From Amborella trichopoda (Eukaryota; Streptophyta; Magnoliopsida; Amborellales; Amborellaceae), in NCBI RefSeq assembly GCF_000471905.2, contig NW_006499705.1:4787866-4851865 (forward strand): DNA of 64,000 nucleotides. Reading direction: 5' to 3'. Under the pieces are notes generated by a model. The model did not search any database. It was given only the letters and a program-made list of their open reading frames with translations, and was not told where the DNA came from. The translations under genes and the position numbers were made by a program. Positions 49,901-58,561 of the stretch are shown in pieces. Within the stretch, counting starts at the first letter, position 1; each line of letters opens with the position of its first letter.

Positions 49901-51517
49901 CCTGAGGAGATGGAGGAAGATGACGCAAACATGCTCAATGAGAAAGAGGAAGATGGGGAGAATGCTCAAGATGCCTTGGCTGCTGCTGGCCTTGAAGATT
50001 TTGACGATGAAGAAGAAATGGTAAATTTCCTCTCTCTAGGCTTTTCTTTTTGAATCATTTTCTTCCCTCTACACCATCTTAGAATGGTAAATACTTTGAT
50101 ATCATTCTTCCATTATTTATCTGATCTTCTGAGAAAGTTAGAAAATTCTGAACATTCATATTTTTGAAAGAAGAGTTTCAGCTTCTTAATGAAGCACTAC
50201 ACGGGTACTTTTGCAAAGTACATTGATACTTTTTGACATTCTGACATTCTCTCTTCTTTTCAAACTACGTGAGAAACACATATTTTCTTTTTGTAATTGC
50301 AACCCTGTTTTGCTTTATTTCGTCATGTTTTTGTTTTCTCCTTCCTGTGATTTATTCGCATCTGCATTCTTTTCTTTAGTCCTGTAACAGTTTTTGTGCC
50401 GTGGATGGAGGAGATATTCTTGTCTGTGTATTTAATTGTCTGTAGATGGTTGGGTTTTGCTCTTTTGTCATGTTGTACATCCATACTGGTAGCTTGGTAG
50501 ATCCACTCCTGCCCCACCCCCTCCCCCTCCCCCTCCCCCTCCCCCTCGAGCATATAAAGGAGTGATAAGTCTATTTTAAATGACCCTTTTCATTAGACAT
50601 TAGTAAAACTTAATATTTTTAAAGGTATCTTGGTTGCGTATGTTATAATGGTAGCTTGCTTGCTTCTGTGTGTGTGCGTGCTTGCCTGCCTCTGTGTGTG
50701 TGTGTGTGTGTGTCGGTTCTACCTGTATTAAGCCACAGTTAAGTCTAATGACATGTGACATTTAACTAGAGTAGGATCCTATGAAGAGAGATCTTATAGT
50801 AGGATGCCTATTAAGGGGGGCCATATAAAGTGGGAGTTTAGAGTGTAATCATTTCAATCTATACCTCTTCTTATACTTTCTTTGGAAATTTTAACTGGAT
50901 GTATATAATAGGAAGTCTATTTGGAGCGAGAAACTCTCGCTTCAATGAAGATATTTATCCTTGTTCAATCTTATTAGGAGTAATGCTCTTGGATGCACAT
51001 ATACATAAGAAATTATCTCCTATTTTGAGGATCATTAACTTTTAGTGGACATATAAATCCATACTTTCCAATTTACAGGAAACTGTTTTTTGAAAAAGAA
51101 TACATCTTTTACCATCTTATGATCGTAATCAGAAATTTACATTGGACCTGCCTATCTCTAGTTTATTATTAAACTCATTAAAACACTGAATGATAGTATT
51201 AGCTGATAAGCTAGTTTCAACTCTCACCCTCTCACACACATGCACACGTGCTCGCACACGCTTTGATCTGACTGATTTACCATGTCCTTTTACAATCTTG
51301 ACTAAAAATCTTTTTGTTGATTTCCTCAATGAAGATGCAGAATGCTTCTGCCTCGAAGCCTTCTCGAAGGAAGCCAGCATGGTCTGAGTCCGATAATGAT
51401 GAACCAATTGATAGGCCAGCAGCAATTGAGCAACCGCATTCTGATCAAGAGAGTGACAAAGAAATCCCATCTCATGAAAATGGAACCCAAGGGCTTGATG
51501 ATGAAGAAGAGGACTGA
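32725..51517 (+). CDS. VIP6: CTR9 homologue (VIP6/ELF8), Paf1 complex TPR subunit, 24 exons
   Basis: Exons: 32725-32865, 34304-34370, 34490-34684, 36051-36151, 39044-39097, 39270-39386, 39546-39609, 39842-40056, 40210-40294, 41492-41592, 41697-41789, 42023-42091, 44374-44466, 44585-44851, 45427-45507, 45714-45872, 46144-46239, 47086-47187, 47269-47376, 47498-47722, 48303-48569, 48878-48949, 49739-50020, 51341-51517. All are GT-AG and in frame (3231 nt, 1076 aa; the Arabidopsis protein is similar in length). The start MACVYIPVQNSEEEVRV is diagnostic. Tandem TPR repeats fill about residues 30-760 (YYNKASRI, LGLCRYKLGQFDKARQAF, ALNYLANHFFFTGQHF, LARTHYEAEQW). A charged coiled coil follows (about 858-924), then a lysine-rich stretch (KKKKKEKKRRKKDK, about 948-961), LAAAGLEDFDDEEE and an acidic tail. 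Known role: nuclear Paf1 scaffold for elongation, H2B ubiquitination and H3K4/K36 methylation; needed for FLC-class gene expression. Introns reach 2.9 kb and carry several mobile elements. Confidence 0.96.
33165..33640. mobile_element. Fragment of a second hAT-like element hosting the MITE at 33265
   Basis: Sequence on both sides (AAAAAACAGTCCGGCGCC at 33175 and CTGCCCCTGAGTGGGAG at 33600) is GC-rich and resembles the subterminal blocks of the complete hAT at 58126 (CAGTGTTTCAAAAAGCGC). This is similarity judged by eye only. Confidence 0.4.
33265..33591. mobile_element. hAT-type MITE in CTR9 intron 1 with 8-bp target duplication
   Basis: CCCAGCGG occurs exactly at both edges (33257-33264 and 33592-33599). 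The ends AAGGGGTGAGAATTGTGAA and TTCACACTGCTA are loosely inverted. The interior has many GGATCCGGATC motifs. Confidence 0.72.
36152..39043. other. CTR9 intron 4, 2.9 kb, no element recognised
   Basis: The longest intron of the gene. It is T-rich with open frames of up to 98 codons that lack any recognisable motif. GC-richer patches near 37100-37200 and 38170-38400 could be old insertions. Confidence 0.5.
42580..43200. other. Unrecognised block in CTR9 intron 12
   Basis: Open frames here (for example 42741-42995) have no family I recognise and no splice context. The sequence differs in texture from the surrounding T-rich intron and may be a degraded insertion. Confidence 0.3.
43259..43730. 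mobile_element. 472-bp foldback element in CTR9 intron 12
   Basis: The left arm (TGAGATTAGCCCACTAGCTC, ATATGAACATATGAGCC, AATCTGGGCCGATTTGAC) pairs with the right arm (GTCAGATCGGCCCAGATT, ATATGTTCATATGAGCC, GTGGGCTAATCTCA) across nearly the whole element around the centre ACATTTCGGG (about 43490). The flanks TAATATATA (43250-43258 and 43731-43739) form a 9-bp duplication, Mutator-like, although the right one merges with a TA microsatellite. Confidence 0.82.
43733..43774. repeat. (TA)n microsatellite next to the foldback element
   Basis: About 20 TA units beginning inside the target duplication of the foldback; a second TA run is at 43889-43930 beyond the gap. Confidence 0.88.
43847..43866. 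other. Assembly gap (20 N) in CTR9 intron 12
   Basis: Twenty N between two TA microsatellites, with atypical TAGTACG-like sequence on each side (43775-43888). Confidence 0.99.
44871..45027 (+). repeat. 45-bp tandem repeat, 3.5 copies, in CTR9 intron 14
   Basis: Starts at 44871, 44916, 44961 and 45006 with GCATATAAGAGATCAACTAT; the copies are essentially identical. It begins 19 bases after the exon 14 donor. Because 45 is divisible by three it yields an open frame with a repeated 15-residue peptide, but that frame is not the gene's. Confidence 0.95.
45537..45616 (+). repeat. A/G-only tract in CTR9 intron 15
   Basis: About 80 bases almost entirely of A with scattered G (AAAGAAAAG units), shortly after the exon 15 donor at 45508. 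Confidence 0.8.
48615..48770. mobile_element. Short hairpin MITE in CTR9 intron 21
   Basis: Arms TTTATAGTCCATGCATGATC (48621) and GATCATATGGACTAGATAAA (48744-48763) pair over about 23 bases. Stretches in intron 20 (about 48062-48215) and intron 22 (about 49505-49682) have a similar length and composition but weaker arms. Confidence 0.55.
50512..50546 (-). repeat. (CCCCCT)n block, G-quadruplex-prone on the minus strand
   Basis: Five C runs separated by single T or A in CTR9 intron 23. The complement has five or more runs of at least four G with one-base loops, the strongest class of quadruplex motif, on the non-transcript strand. Confidence 0.8.
50693..50713. repeat. (TG)n microsatellite in CTR9 intron 23
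   Basis: About ten TG units, preceded by an interrupted TG/TGCG stretch from 50667. Confidence 0.85.
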
Positions 51518-52394
51518 GAAGTGTTTTTTTCTCAATTTTGGAACTTTTCTTTTTCTTTTTCGGTTGGGTTGGTTTTGAATTAATTTTAAGAGGTGAAACT
51601 CGTAAATGTACAGAAAGGAAGGCTGATAATGTTCAACATTTTAGAAGCTTGTATGTTGGAGTGGGGTTGGGAAATGTTAATATCTTATTTATTTGTAAAG
51701 GGCCTGTTATCATTGTAAAATAGCTTGGATGTTGGTTTTAATTCTGTAAATTAAATTTGGGTTATAGTTTTCAGTGATTTTTATCCATTGACCTCTCTCT
51801 CTCTCGATATATATATATATATACATTTCATTTTGCTATAAAAATTAAAACACTCATATTTGGTTTCTTAAAATCTGTCCTCCCATGTAACCAAAATTTT
51901 ACTTTTCTTAGTATCGTTGCCATTTTTTTGTCTGAAAATTTGATTGAGCCTCAGGCTAAAGAAACAGATGCCTAAAATAAGGGAGACCATAAGTTACATT
52001 TTTGCAAGAGCAAGGGTGGGATGGCTGGAGGTTTGAGAAATTTAGGGTCAAGGAAGTGAATTGACCATGCTTCAAATGAGTTGCTTTTGGGTAGTCAAAT
52101 ATGATAACCATTTCTTCTCACGTGCAAGAGCTTTAAATGTGTATGTGCTGGCATAAATGTCAACACTGGAAGTTTGGAACAAATTCAAACTATTAACGCA
52201 TATGGCCAAAACAAATTCAAACTCTTAACGCATATGGCCAAAAGGTTTTGCCACATGAAAATTAGTACTAATTCAAGCTATTCTCTCTCTCTCTAGTATG
52301 AAAATTGGGACAAATTTAAGCTCCCCTAGTCTCTCTCTCTCATGGACCTTTTTTTATGAGCTTTGAGCTCCCTAGTGGCAGGCATTATACATTT
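51518..52394. other. CTR9 3' flank
   Basis: The first 250 bases after the stop are T-rich and probably 3' UTR; no canonical AATAAA is visible, and TAAATTAAAT near 51750 could serve. A (TA)n/(CT)n run is at 51795-51822 and the 32-bp repeat at 52179. Confidence 0.5.
52179..52243. repeat. 32-bp repeat, two copies
   Basis: ACAAATTCAAACTATTAACG and ACAAATTCAAACTCTTAACG, each followed by CATATGGCCAAA. Confidence 0.88.
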
Positions 52395-52606
52395 TAGATC
52401 GTTTACAAAGAGAACAATGACCTTTGTACAAGGCGGTCCAAACTATTACCACCAAAGTGAATGGCTTGGGGTGAGATATGTCTCAAAATTTTTTTTTTTT
52501 TTGGAATTTAGTGTCCAAAAAATGATACTATTACAAACCACCCATTTTGAAATCTAAGAGACAAGAATAATTGTGACCTCTTTGTACAAAAAGTAAATGA
52601 TCTATT
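52395..52606. mobile_element. Family A MITE, copy 4, downstream of CTR9
   Basis: Right arm TAATTGTGACCTCTTTGTAC then AAAAAGTAAATGATC; left arm GATCGTTTAC, with an internal insertion, then CCTTTGTACAAGGCGGTCC. Confidence 0.65.
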
Positions 52607-52940
52607 TGTAGACAATCTTTATATATTTACTTTCACGCAAAAGAGAGGATTTTTTTGATGTAAATATTCTAGTCCAAGAATGATAAGATGGGTATTTAAA
52701 AAAAAAAGATTTGAATTTTTTGAGTTTCTATAACTCATTGATGTGAATTGTACAAAAATTTGGCCTTCTGTATATAATTGGAGAATGTTATTTTAGGTGC
52801 ATATAGAGTGTGTTTGTTGTTGTTGTTTTTGTTTGGTTTAAGGAGGTTTAGAGTTCCTAAAATGGGCAAGAGCATATTTTATACTTTGGCCTAAATTATT
52901 TTTATCTATCTTTTTATTTCTTACACCTGTCTGATTTTAA

Positions 52941-53325
52941 GGGTGTAGTTTGTATAAGGCTGAAGCTGTAAATGATCAAAATAAGGTGCACATTCAAATA
53001 GTGTCGAAAGATGTCTTTTTAATATCGAAAATCTTTGTGATAGCCTGAAATTTGATTTTAATAACTAATTATAAAATTTAAAGCTATACAAATAGTGTAG
53101 ATTAAGAAGATATCTGAATGCTTGAAAATTTTGAAAATTGGCCGTCTAGATAATGCATAACATGATGCAATATTTCTGAAACTTGAAGTTCATTTTTTCA
53201 AAATCCATGAATCTCAAGGTCAAGATGATCGGATTTGAAGTTTTATTTAGTACAAAAATAACTTTTTCTAGTGAATTTTTTAGTATTCCTTAATTTGATT
53301 GTTTAGGGCCACAACCTTATAAAAT
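52941..53325. mobile_element. Family B MITE, copy 3
   Basis: Begins GGGTGTAGTTTGTATAAGGC and ends TTGATTGTTTAGGGCCACAA then CCTTATAAAA; arms of about 40 bases pair. Confidence 0.72.
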
Positions 53326-53672
53326 TTTTTTGTTCTACTTTTTAAGTTCCTCCCAACACTAATTACCTAATGGACCCAAGTTCTCAACTTCTCTTACCCA
53401 TTTATAATGCAAATCACCTCTTCCTCTGTCTCTCTAATTGATTTCTTTCTTGAAAACTCTCTCCCTATGTGCCCGGCGATGAAAGCGCTGATATCCAGTT
53501 GGACCAAGACATCTAATGCATTTTTAACGTCAATAATCCTACTCACTTCGACTAAAGAAAAGCATTTCTTTCTTTGAGAAATGGCACAAAACCTCCCCTT
53601 TGGTCTTTCACCTCTATCATAAAAAAAAATCTGTAGATAGCCTCTTCATGTTTGTCCTGAGTTATCTTTATA

Positions 53673-54171
53673 GGGAAAGGTTTTTATAAGTTTTCTATGC
53701 TTCTCCTATCATCCAGCCATCCAATTTTGATCAAGAGAGTTATTCATCATTTGATCTTAGATTCGACGTTTCAAAGTATTTTATTTTTAGTTTTTTTTAT
53801 ACAAATTGCATGAATATGAAATTCTATATGTACCATCTTTTCATTGGGGTGCACCTATAAGAAAATATAAGAAATATTTTTTTGATAAAATATAATGACC
53901 AAAATACACTTTGAAACTTTCAAAGGTATTTTGGTTATTTTATTTTATTGGAAATATTTTTTTTTTATATTTTTCGCTTGTAAGAGTCTAATAGAGGATT
54001 GGATGTACAAAATTTGGTATGAAAATAATTTATAGAATTTTTTTTAGATAAAATAGGATAGAGACGTGACATTGTGATTAAGACAATCTTAGCCTTCCAT
54101 TCAGAATGGACGGTTGGATAAGAAGAAATATATAAATTTTATGTTGTAGAAAAAATATAAAAAGCTTGCCC
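53673..54171. mobile_element. Family C MITE (Mutator type), copy 3
   Basis: Starts GGGAAAGG and ends GCTTGCCC. The flanking nonamers ATCTTTATA (53664-53672) and ATCATTATA (54172-54180) match at eight of nine; 9-bp duplications are characteristic of Mutator-like elements. Centre: GACCAAAATACACTTTGAAA with its complement GGTATTTTGGTTATTTTATT. Confidence 0.75.
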
Positions 54172-54545
54172 ATCATTATATACCCAATGCTCTCTCTCTC
54201 TAGGTGGTCTCCCTCCCCTTTTTCTCTCAATCAAGAAACACTATGTTCCTTCTCTTTCTTTGAATTCACCTTAAAACCATTCACTCTTCTTTCTTTGATA
54301 TCACCCTAAAATCATTCACTTAGCATTGTTTCTCTCACATTTCTTGGCTCTTTTTTTTTCCCTTTCAGTTTGAGTAATTCCTTTCCTACTCGGTGGTCTT
54401 TAGAAAGTACAGACCAAATTATTTTATTATTCATGAAAGACCAAATTATATTCATTATTTACTAATTAGATAAAGGAACATCAAAATTAGCCCATGAAAG
54501 AATATAAAAATTAGCTATTAAAATGTTTAAAATGGTTAAAGTAAT

Positions 54546-54780
54546 GGGTGTGGTTTATATAATGCGCCAACTTTAAACAATAAAAGTGAAATATAATTTT
54601 TTAAAAATAATGTAGATCGAACAAACCTATAAACACTCGAATATATTGAAAATAGATATTGCAAATGATTTGAATATCCTTTAATCTCAGCTTGAGATGA
54701 TCAATCGGAGAGTACTCTGCTTCGAAACAAGTTTTTCCTGTGAATTTTTAAGCTGCACCTTAATTTTATATACAAAACCT
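54546..54780. mobile_element. Family B MITE, copy 4 (shortened)
   Basis: Begins GGGTGTGGTTTATATAATGC and ends with ATATACAAAACC; shares GATGATCAATCGGA-like interior with the other copies. Confidence 0.55.
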
Positions 54781-55412
54781 TCTGCTAAATACTATCAAAA
54801 TTAGCCTTTGAGAGGGTTGCCGTGTCTGAGATATATCTTGAAGAAATTCTGTTTAGTTTGGTCAACATTTTTAATTTGACTGGCATTTCTTCTCGCTCTG
54901 GCAAACCGTTGAGCGCGGGTTTCTCTCTCTTGCTGGGCATTTTATGGATCTCGTTTCTCTCTCCTCTCTGTAAAACTCAAAGATGAGCCCCAAAACCCTT
55001 ACCAGACTCGACCCATTTCCTTTATTCTCTCCCTAAGAACGAAGCCAACTCAACCCACTTCATTCTTTGGAGGAAAACCCCATTCTTAATTCTCTCTCTC
55101 AAAACGCAAACCTTTCATTTCTCTCTATCTAGAATAACCCCTTTCATTTCTTGGAGGAAATCTCAGTTCCACTTTTCTCTCTCTCTAACGGGAAAACCCA
55201 TTTCCAATTTTCTCTCTCGAGAAGGAAAACCCAACTAAAAAATCCCATCCATCTCCACCATCTCGCTATCCAAATGCTCAAACCTCAAAAAAGCAGGCCC
55301 AATCCTGTTTTCTCTCTTTAGAGAGAGAACCCAAATGCTCAACCATTTCGACTTCAATTCCTGGTGAAAAAGATTGAAAAGAAGGGGGAGAGAGAAAGTG
55401 GGCATCCTTACA

Positions 55413-55904
55413 ATGGAACCAACCATTAGGGCGAGGCCCTTCTTCACCTTAATAGGTATTTTCATTATCCTCTCTGATGCTTCTTTTGCTATGAATTCGA
55501 ATACAATGGTTCTTAGATCCTCGGAGGATTCATCAAATACAATGGCTGAACGAGACCGGTATACTGGTAGAAACTATAGAAATATTCATGAAAATCCAAG
55601 AAATGAATCTGCAAAAAGGCATGCTTCCATTGAATCAAAAGGGAAGAATGATTCAACAAATGCTTACAGTCATAGAACAAATACTCATGATTATAGAAAC
55701 TCAAAGAACCATAGAAATTCGCCTCCACCAAAACTTCGTCATCGCTTTAATAGAAGCCATGATCATGGTATGAATGCTGGTAAAAAAGTTGGGCTTTTCT
55801 TTGTGGGGATAGCTGGGGTTTTTCAGGTTGGGGCAGCGGTCTTTCTGCTTTTTAAGAGGAAGCAGTTCTTAGAAACAAAGGCTCAACATGGCGTTTGTTC
55901 TTAA
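55413..55904 (+). CDS. Small single-pass membrane protein, uncharacterised plant family
   Basis: I read a single ORF of 163 aa starting MEPTIRARPFF; an in-frame ATG at 55374 adds 13 residues but would spoil the signal peptide, so I prefer 55413. Residues about 9-27 (FFTLIGIFIILSDASFA) look like a cleavable signal peptide. The middle is hydrophilic, rich in Asn, His, Arg and Ser, with SPPPKLRHRF. Near the C terminus NAGKKVGLFFVGIAGVFQVG is the start of one transmembrane helix, followed by a basic tail (FKRKQFLETK). This layout, with GKKxGLxFxGIA before the helix, resembles plant proteins annotated only as transmembrane protein; no function is known to me. The upstream 55180-55340 stretch is CT-rich as in plant leaders. 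Downstream lies a 30-bp tandem repeat. It could be type I with the tail in the cytosol; expression is not shown. Confidence 0.7.
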   Translation: MEPTIRARPFFTLIGIFIILSDASFAMNSNTMVLRSSEDSSNTMAERDRYTGRNYRNIHENPRNESAKRHASIESKGKNDSTNAYSHRTNTHDYRNSKNHRNSPPPKLRHRFNRSHDHGMNAGKKVGLFFVGIAGVFQVGAAVFLLFKRKQFLETKAQHGVCS

Positions 55905-57250
55905 CCTTGACTGAGCAGATGGTGTTTGTTTTTCACCTTGATTAGAAGAGAGGGAAAATATTTCACTTTGATTAGAAGAGGGAGAAAAATTACTTTTTGA
56001 CTAGAGGATACAGAATAGATTTCACATTGATTAGTGGAGAGAGAAAAGAGATTTGTTTGTTTAATGAGGTCTCGGCACAGAGGTTGGCAAGAGGAAGAAA
56101 TGGTTATCCGTAGTGGTTGATTTGTTGAGGATTGTTCTTGGGATGGCGTTTCACACCAAGGCACGGTGGGTTTGAGTCTTGAAACTTCTGTATGATAATT
56201 TTCTTTTTCTTTTTTATTTATGGATGTCAATTTGACATTTTGGGGTTTGTTTAGATTGAATTTTATGACACTGAATGCGTTTAATTGGATTCTACGATTC
56301 ACTTTGTTTTGTTCATTGGTGTATTTCTTTCTTCTTCTCTGTCTATCCTTTGTTCCTCTCTTTCCCCTGTGGAATTTTCTATCTCAATGGTATGTTTTTT
56401 CAATTGATGAAAGGTGTGAAGATTAAGAGGATATGCAAGTTTTGAATTTCAGTATAATTGTCTTTCAGAATTTAGGAATCAATATAACAATGATTCAGTG
56501 CATATCATTTTCAAGTTACCTTCTGAAATATGAATTACATGGGCGTAGACTTCTCACACTCTGTGGAACCAGAAAATTATCTTGTAACCAATCTAACCTT
56601 CTACCATGATTTCCCTTTTGGCTCTGCATTTGTTTGCATATTGCATTTTACTGTGATTGATGGAAATCAAGGTTCATGGTGGGAATCATAAATATTGTCC
56701 ACTATGTTCATGACCATAGATATTATACCAGATTCCCGTGAAATACAATTGACAGGTGCTGGCTGATATGGGACATAAAACTTATGCAATATGATTTTAC
56801 AAACTTGGTTGAGTGCATTTGGGGTAGACCAAGGGGAATAGTAAAGGGAAATTGGTGTGAATTGAGAGTTGTCTTCCTAGATGGTTTGACTGTGAGAGCT
56901 GGACCAATGTGATGCTCGGTTTGAATCCCAGCTTATGCACTTGCTAAAATCCAGTTCCATAAGTGGTAATGCGAATCAACATTTGAAAGTAATGCACTCG
57001 TAGCATAGTCAGTAGATTAAATTTTTGTAATCTAGTGTTGCTAAGGACCTTTCTTGGCAATAGTTGGATGTCTATGCAGAGGTTCTTGGTGTTACTCATG
57101 GTGGCTTACTTGTGTAGTCCTGCTAAAATCCAATTCTAGAGAGTGTTCCTCCACATAAGCTTCTTTGTGGATATGCCTGAAAAGTAAAAAAAATCTCCTT
57201 GGTGCCTAGGAATTCATGTATATTCTTATGCACAGGCATTTGCCTCAATA
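55905..57250. other. Intergenic, no gene seen
   Basis: Apart from the 30-bp tandem repeat near the start, no coding or repeat structure is recognised. Confidence 0.55.
55929..56050 (+). repeat. About four copies of a degenerate 30-bp repeat downstream of the membrane-protein gene
   Basis: Units begin TTCACCTTGATTAGAAGAG, TTCACTTTGATTAGAAGAG, TACTTTTTGACTAGAGGAT and TTCACATTGATTAGTGGAG at a spacing of 29-30 bases. It starts about 25 bases after the stop codon at 55904, so it probably lies in the 3' UTR. Confidence 0.75.
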
Positions 57251-57255
57251 GAATG

Positions 57256-57871
57256 TGTTGCAAATAAAAATGGGAGTTTATTTATTTTTTATTTTTAATT
57301 AGGGATATGAAGAGATAAGTTAAGAGGGCCTTGTTCGCTGCGTGATTTATTTTTGGGAAGGTCGATCTTTTTAGTTTAGGGAATAAGTAAAGATCTTTTG
57401 GTTTAGGAAATAATAAGTGTAGTTATTTTTCACTATAATGTGGAAGTTAGAAAGAGAGAAAATAGGGATGGTACGTGAAAGAGAGAAAAGGTGAGAGAAA
57501 AAATAGGGAAAAGAGATTGAGAGAAAGATAGGGGAAGTATAGACTTTTTAGAGAGAGAGAAGGACTATTATATTTGGGATTCTTTTTGTAGTTATTATTT
57601 ATTTTGTTTGAAGTGTATTTAAAGGGAAGAGGTCCCCTCATTGTAAAGAGATCAGAGAATGATCAGAGAGAGTTGAATAAAGTTGATCTTGTGATAAGAT
57701 CTTTTGAGGTGGATTCCCTTGCAGACTATTTTTTGGGGTTTTGGGGTAGATTCCCTTGCAGACCTTGTTTTTGGGGTGGATTCCCTAGCAGACCTTGATA
57801 GACGGTTTATTCTCTCAACCGTTTTTTTTTTTTCTTTTTATTATTTTGGTTGTTATTTTCTCCTTGCATCA
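57256..57871 (+). repeat. 5' LTR
   Basis: Starts TGTTGCAAATAAAAATGGGA and ends TCCTTGCATCA. Contains GA-rich stretches, a TATA-like GTATTTAAAGG at about 57612, and three tandem versions of a GATTCCCTTGCAGAC unit (57712-57800), where the 3' LTR has only two. Confidence 0.92.
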
Positions 57872-57873
57872 GT

Positions 57874-57884
57874 TGGTATCAAAG
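57874..57884 (+). other. Primer-binding site (initiator tRNA-Met type)
   Basis: TGGTATCAAAG follows the 5' LTR after two bases. It matches TGGTATCAGAG, the complement of the plant initiator Met-tRNA 3' end, with one change. Confidence 0.75.
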
Positions 57885-58561
57885 TTCTAAGATCCTTGCC
57901 CTAAGATCTATATGGAGAGCCTTGAGATCCATGATCTAATTATGGAAGATGTTCGAAGCGAAGGTCGTGACATCAATAAGTGGTTTCAGCGATTGGATCA
58001 AAGCTTTGAGAGACTCAAAGAAGACCTAGTAGAGCGCATTAGCAAAGTAGTAGAACAAGGTCTACTAGATTTCTTTCATAAATTACAATTGGAACAAGAG
58101 GAAGATGAATATGAAGAGGTATATCCAGTGTTTCAAAAAGCGCTAGGCGGGTCCTGGGGGGTCCAGGCCACCTCTAGGTGGGCGCCTAGAACCTAGGCGG
58201 TCCAGTTGAATAAAAAAGGTATCTATAATTATATATTATATAAAATATATGAACTAGGTATTTAGGGCATATCAGAATTCAAAGTATACTACACATTAGC
58301 ACACACTCCATAAGCTTAACCATAAGTCAGTCCATAATCCATATCCAATTAAAACTTAAAATTTATCAACCAACCAAATTACCAAACCAAAGTTACCAAA
58401 TAGAGTACCAAACTAGTGGAACTACAAATCCACTATCCACAAATCACATTACAGTATTACACCACCATGAGGGAAAAAACAAAAATGAAAGTAATACTTG
58501 AAGACTCAAAAGAATATTCAATAGATAATAGTTGAATTAAAGTTCAAAGTTTAATAATTAT

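Noticed and set aside
49678-49938. Minus-strand Ser-rich frames opposite CTR9 exon 23
   Set aside because: Shadow of the Glu/Lys-rich exon on the other strand.
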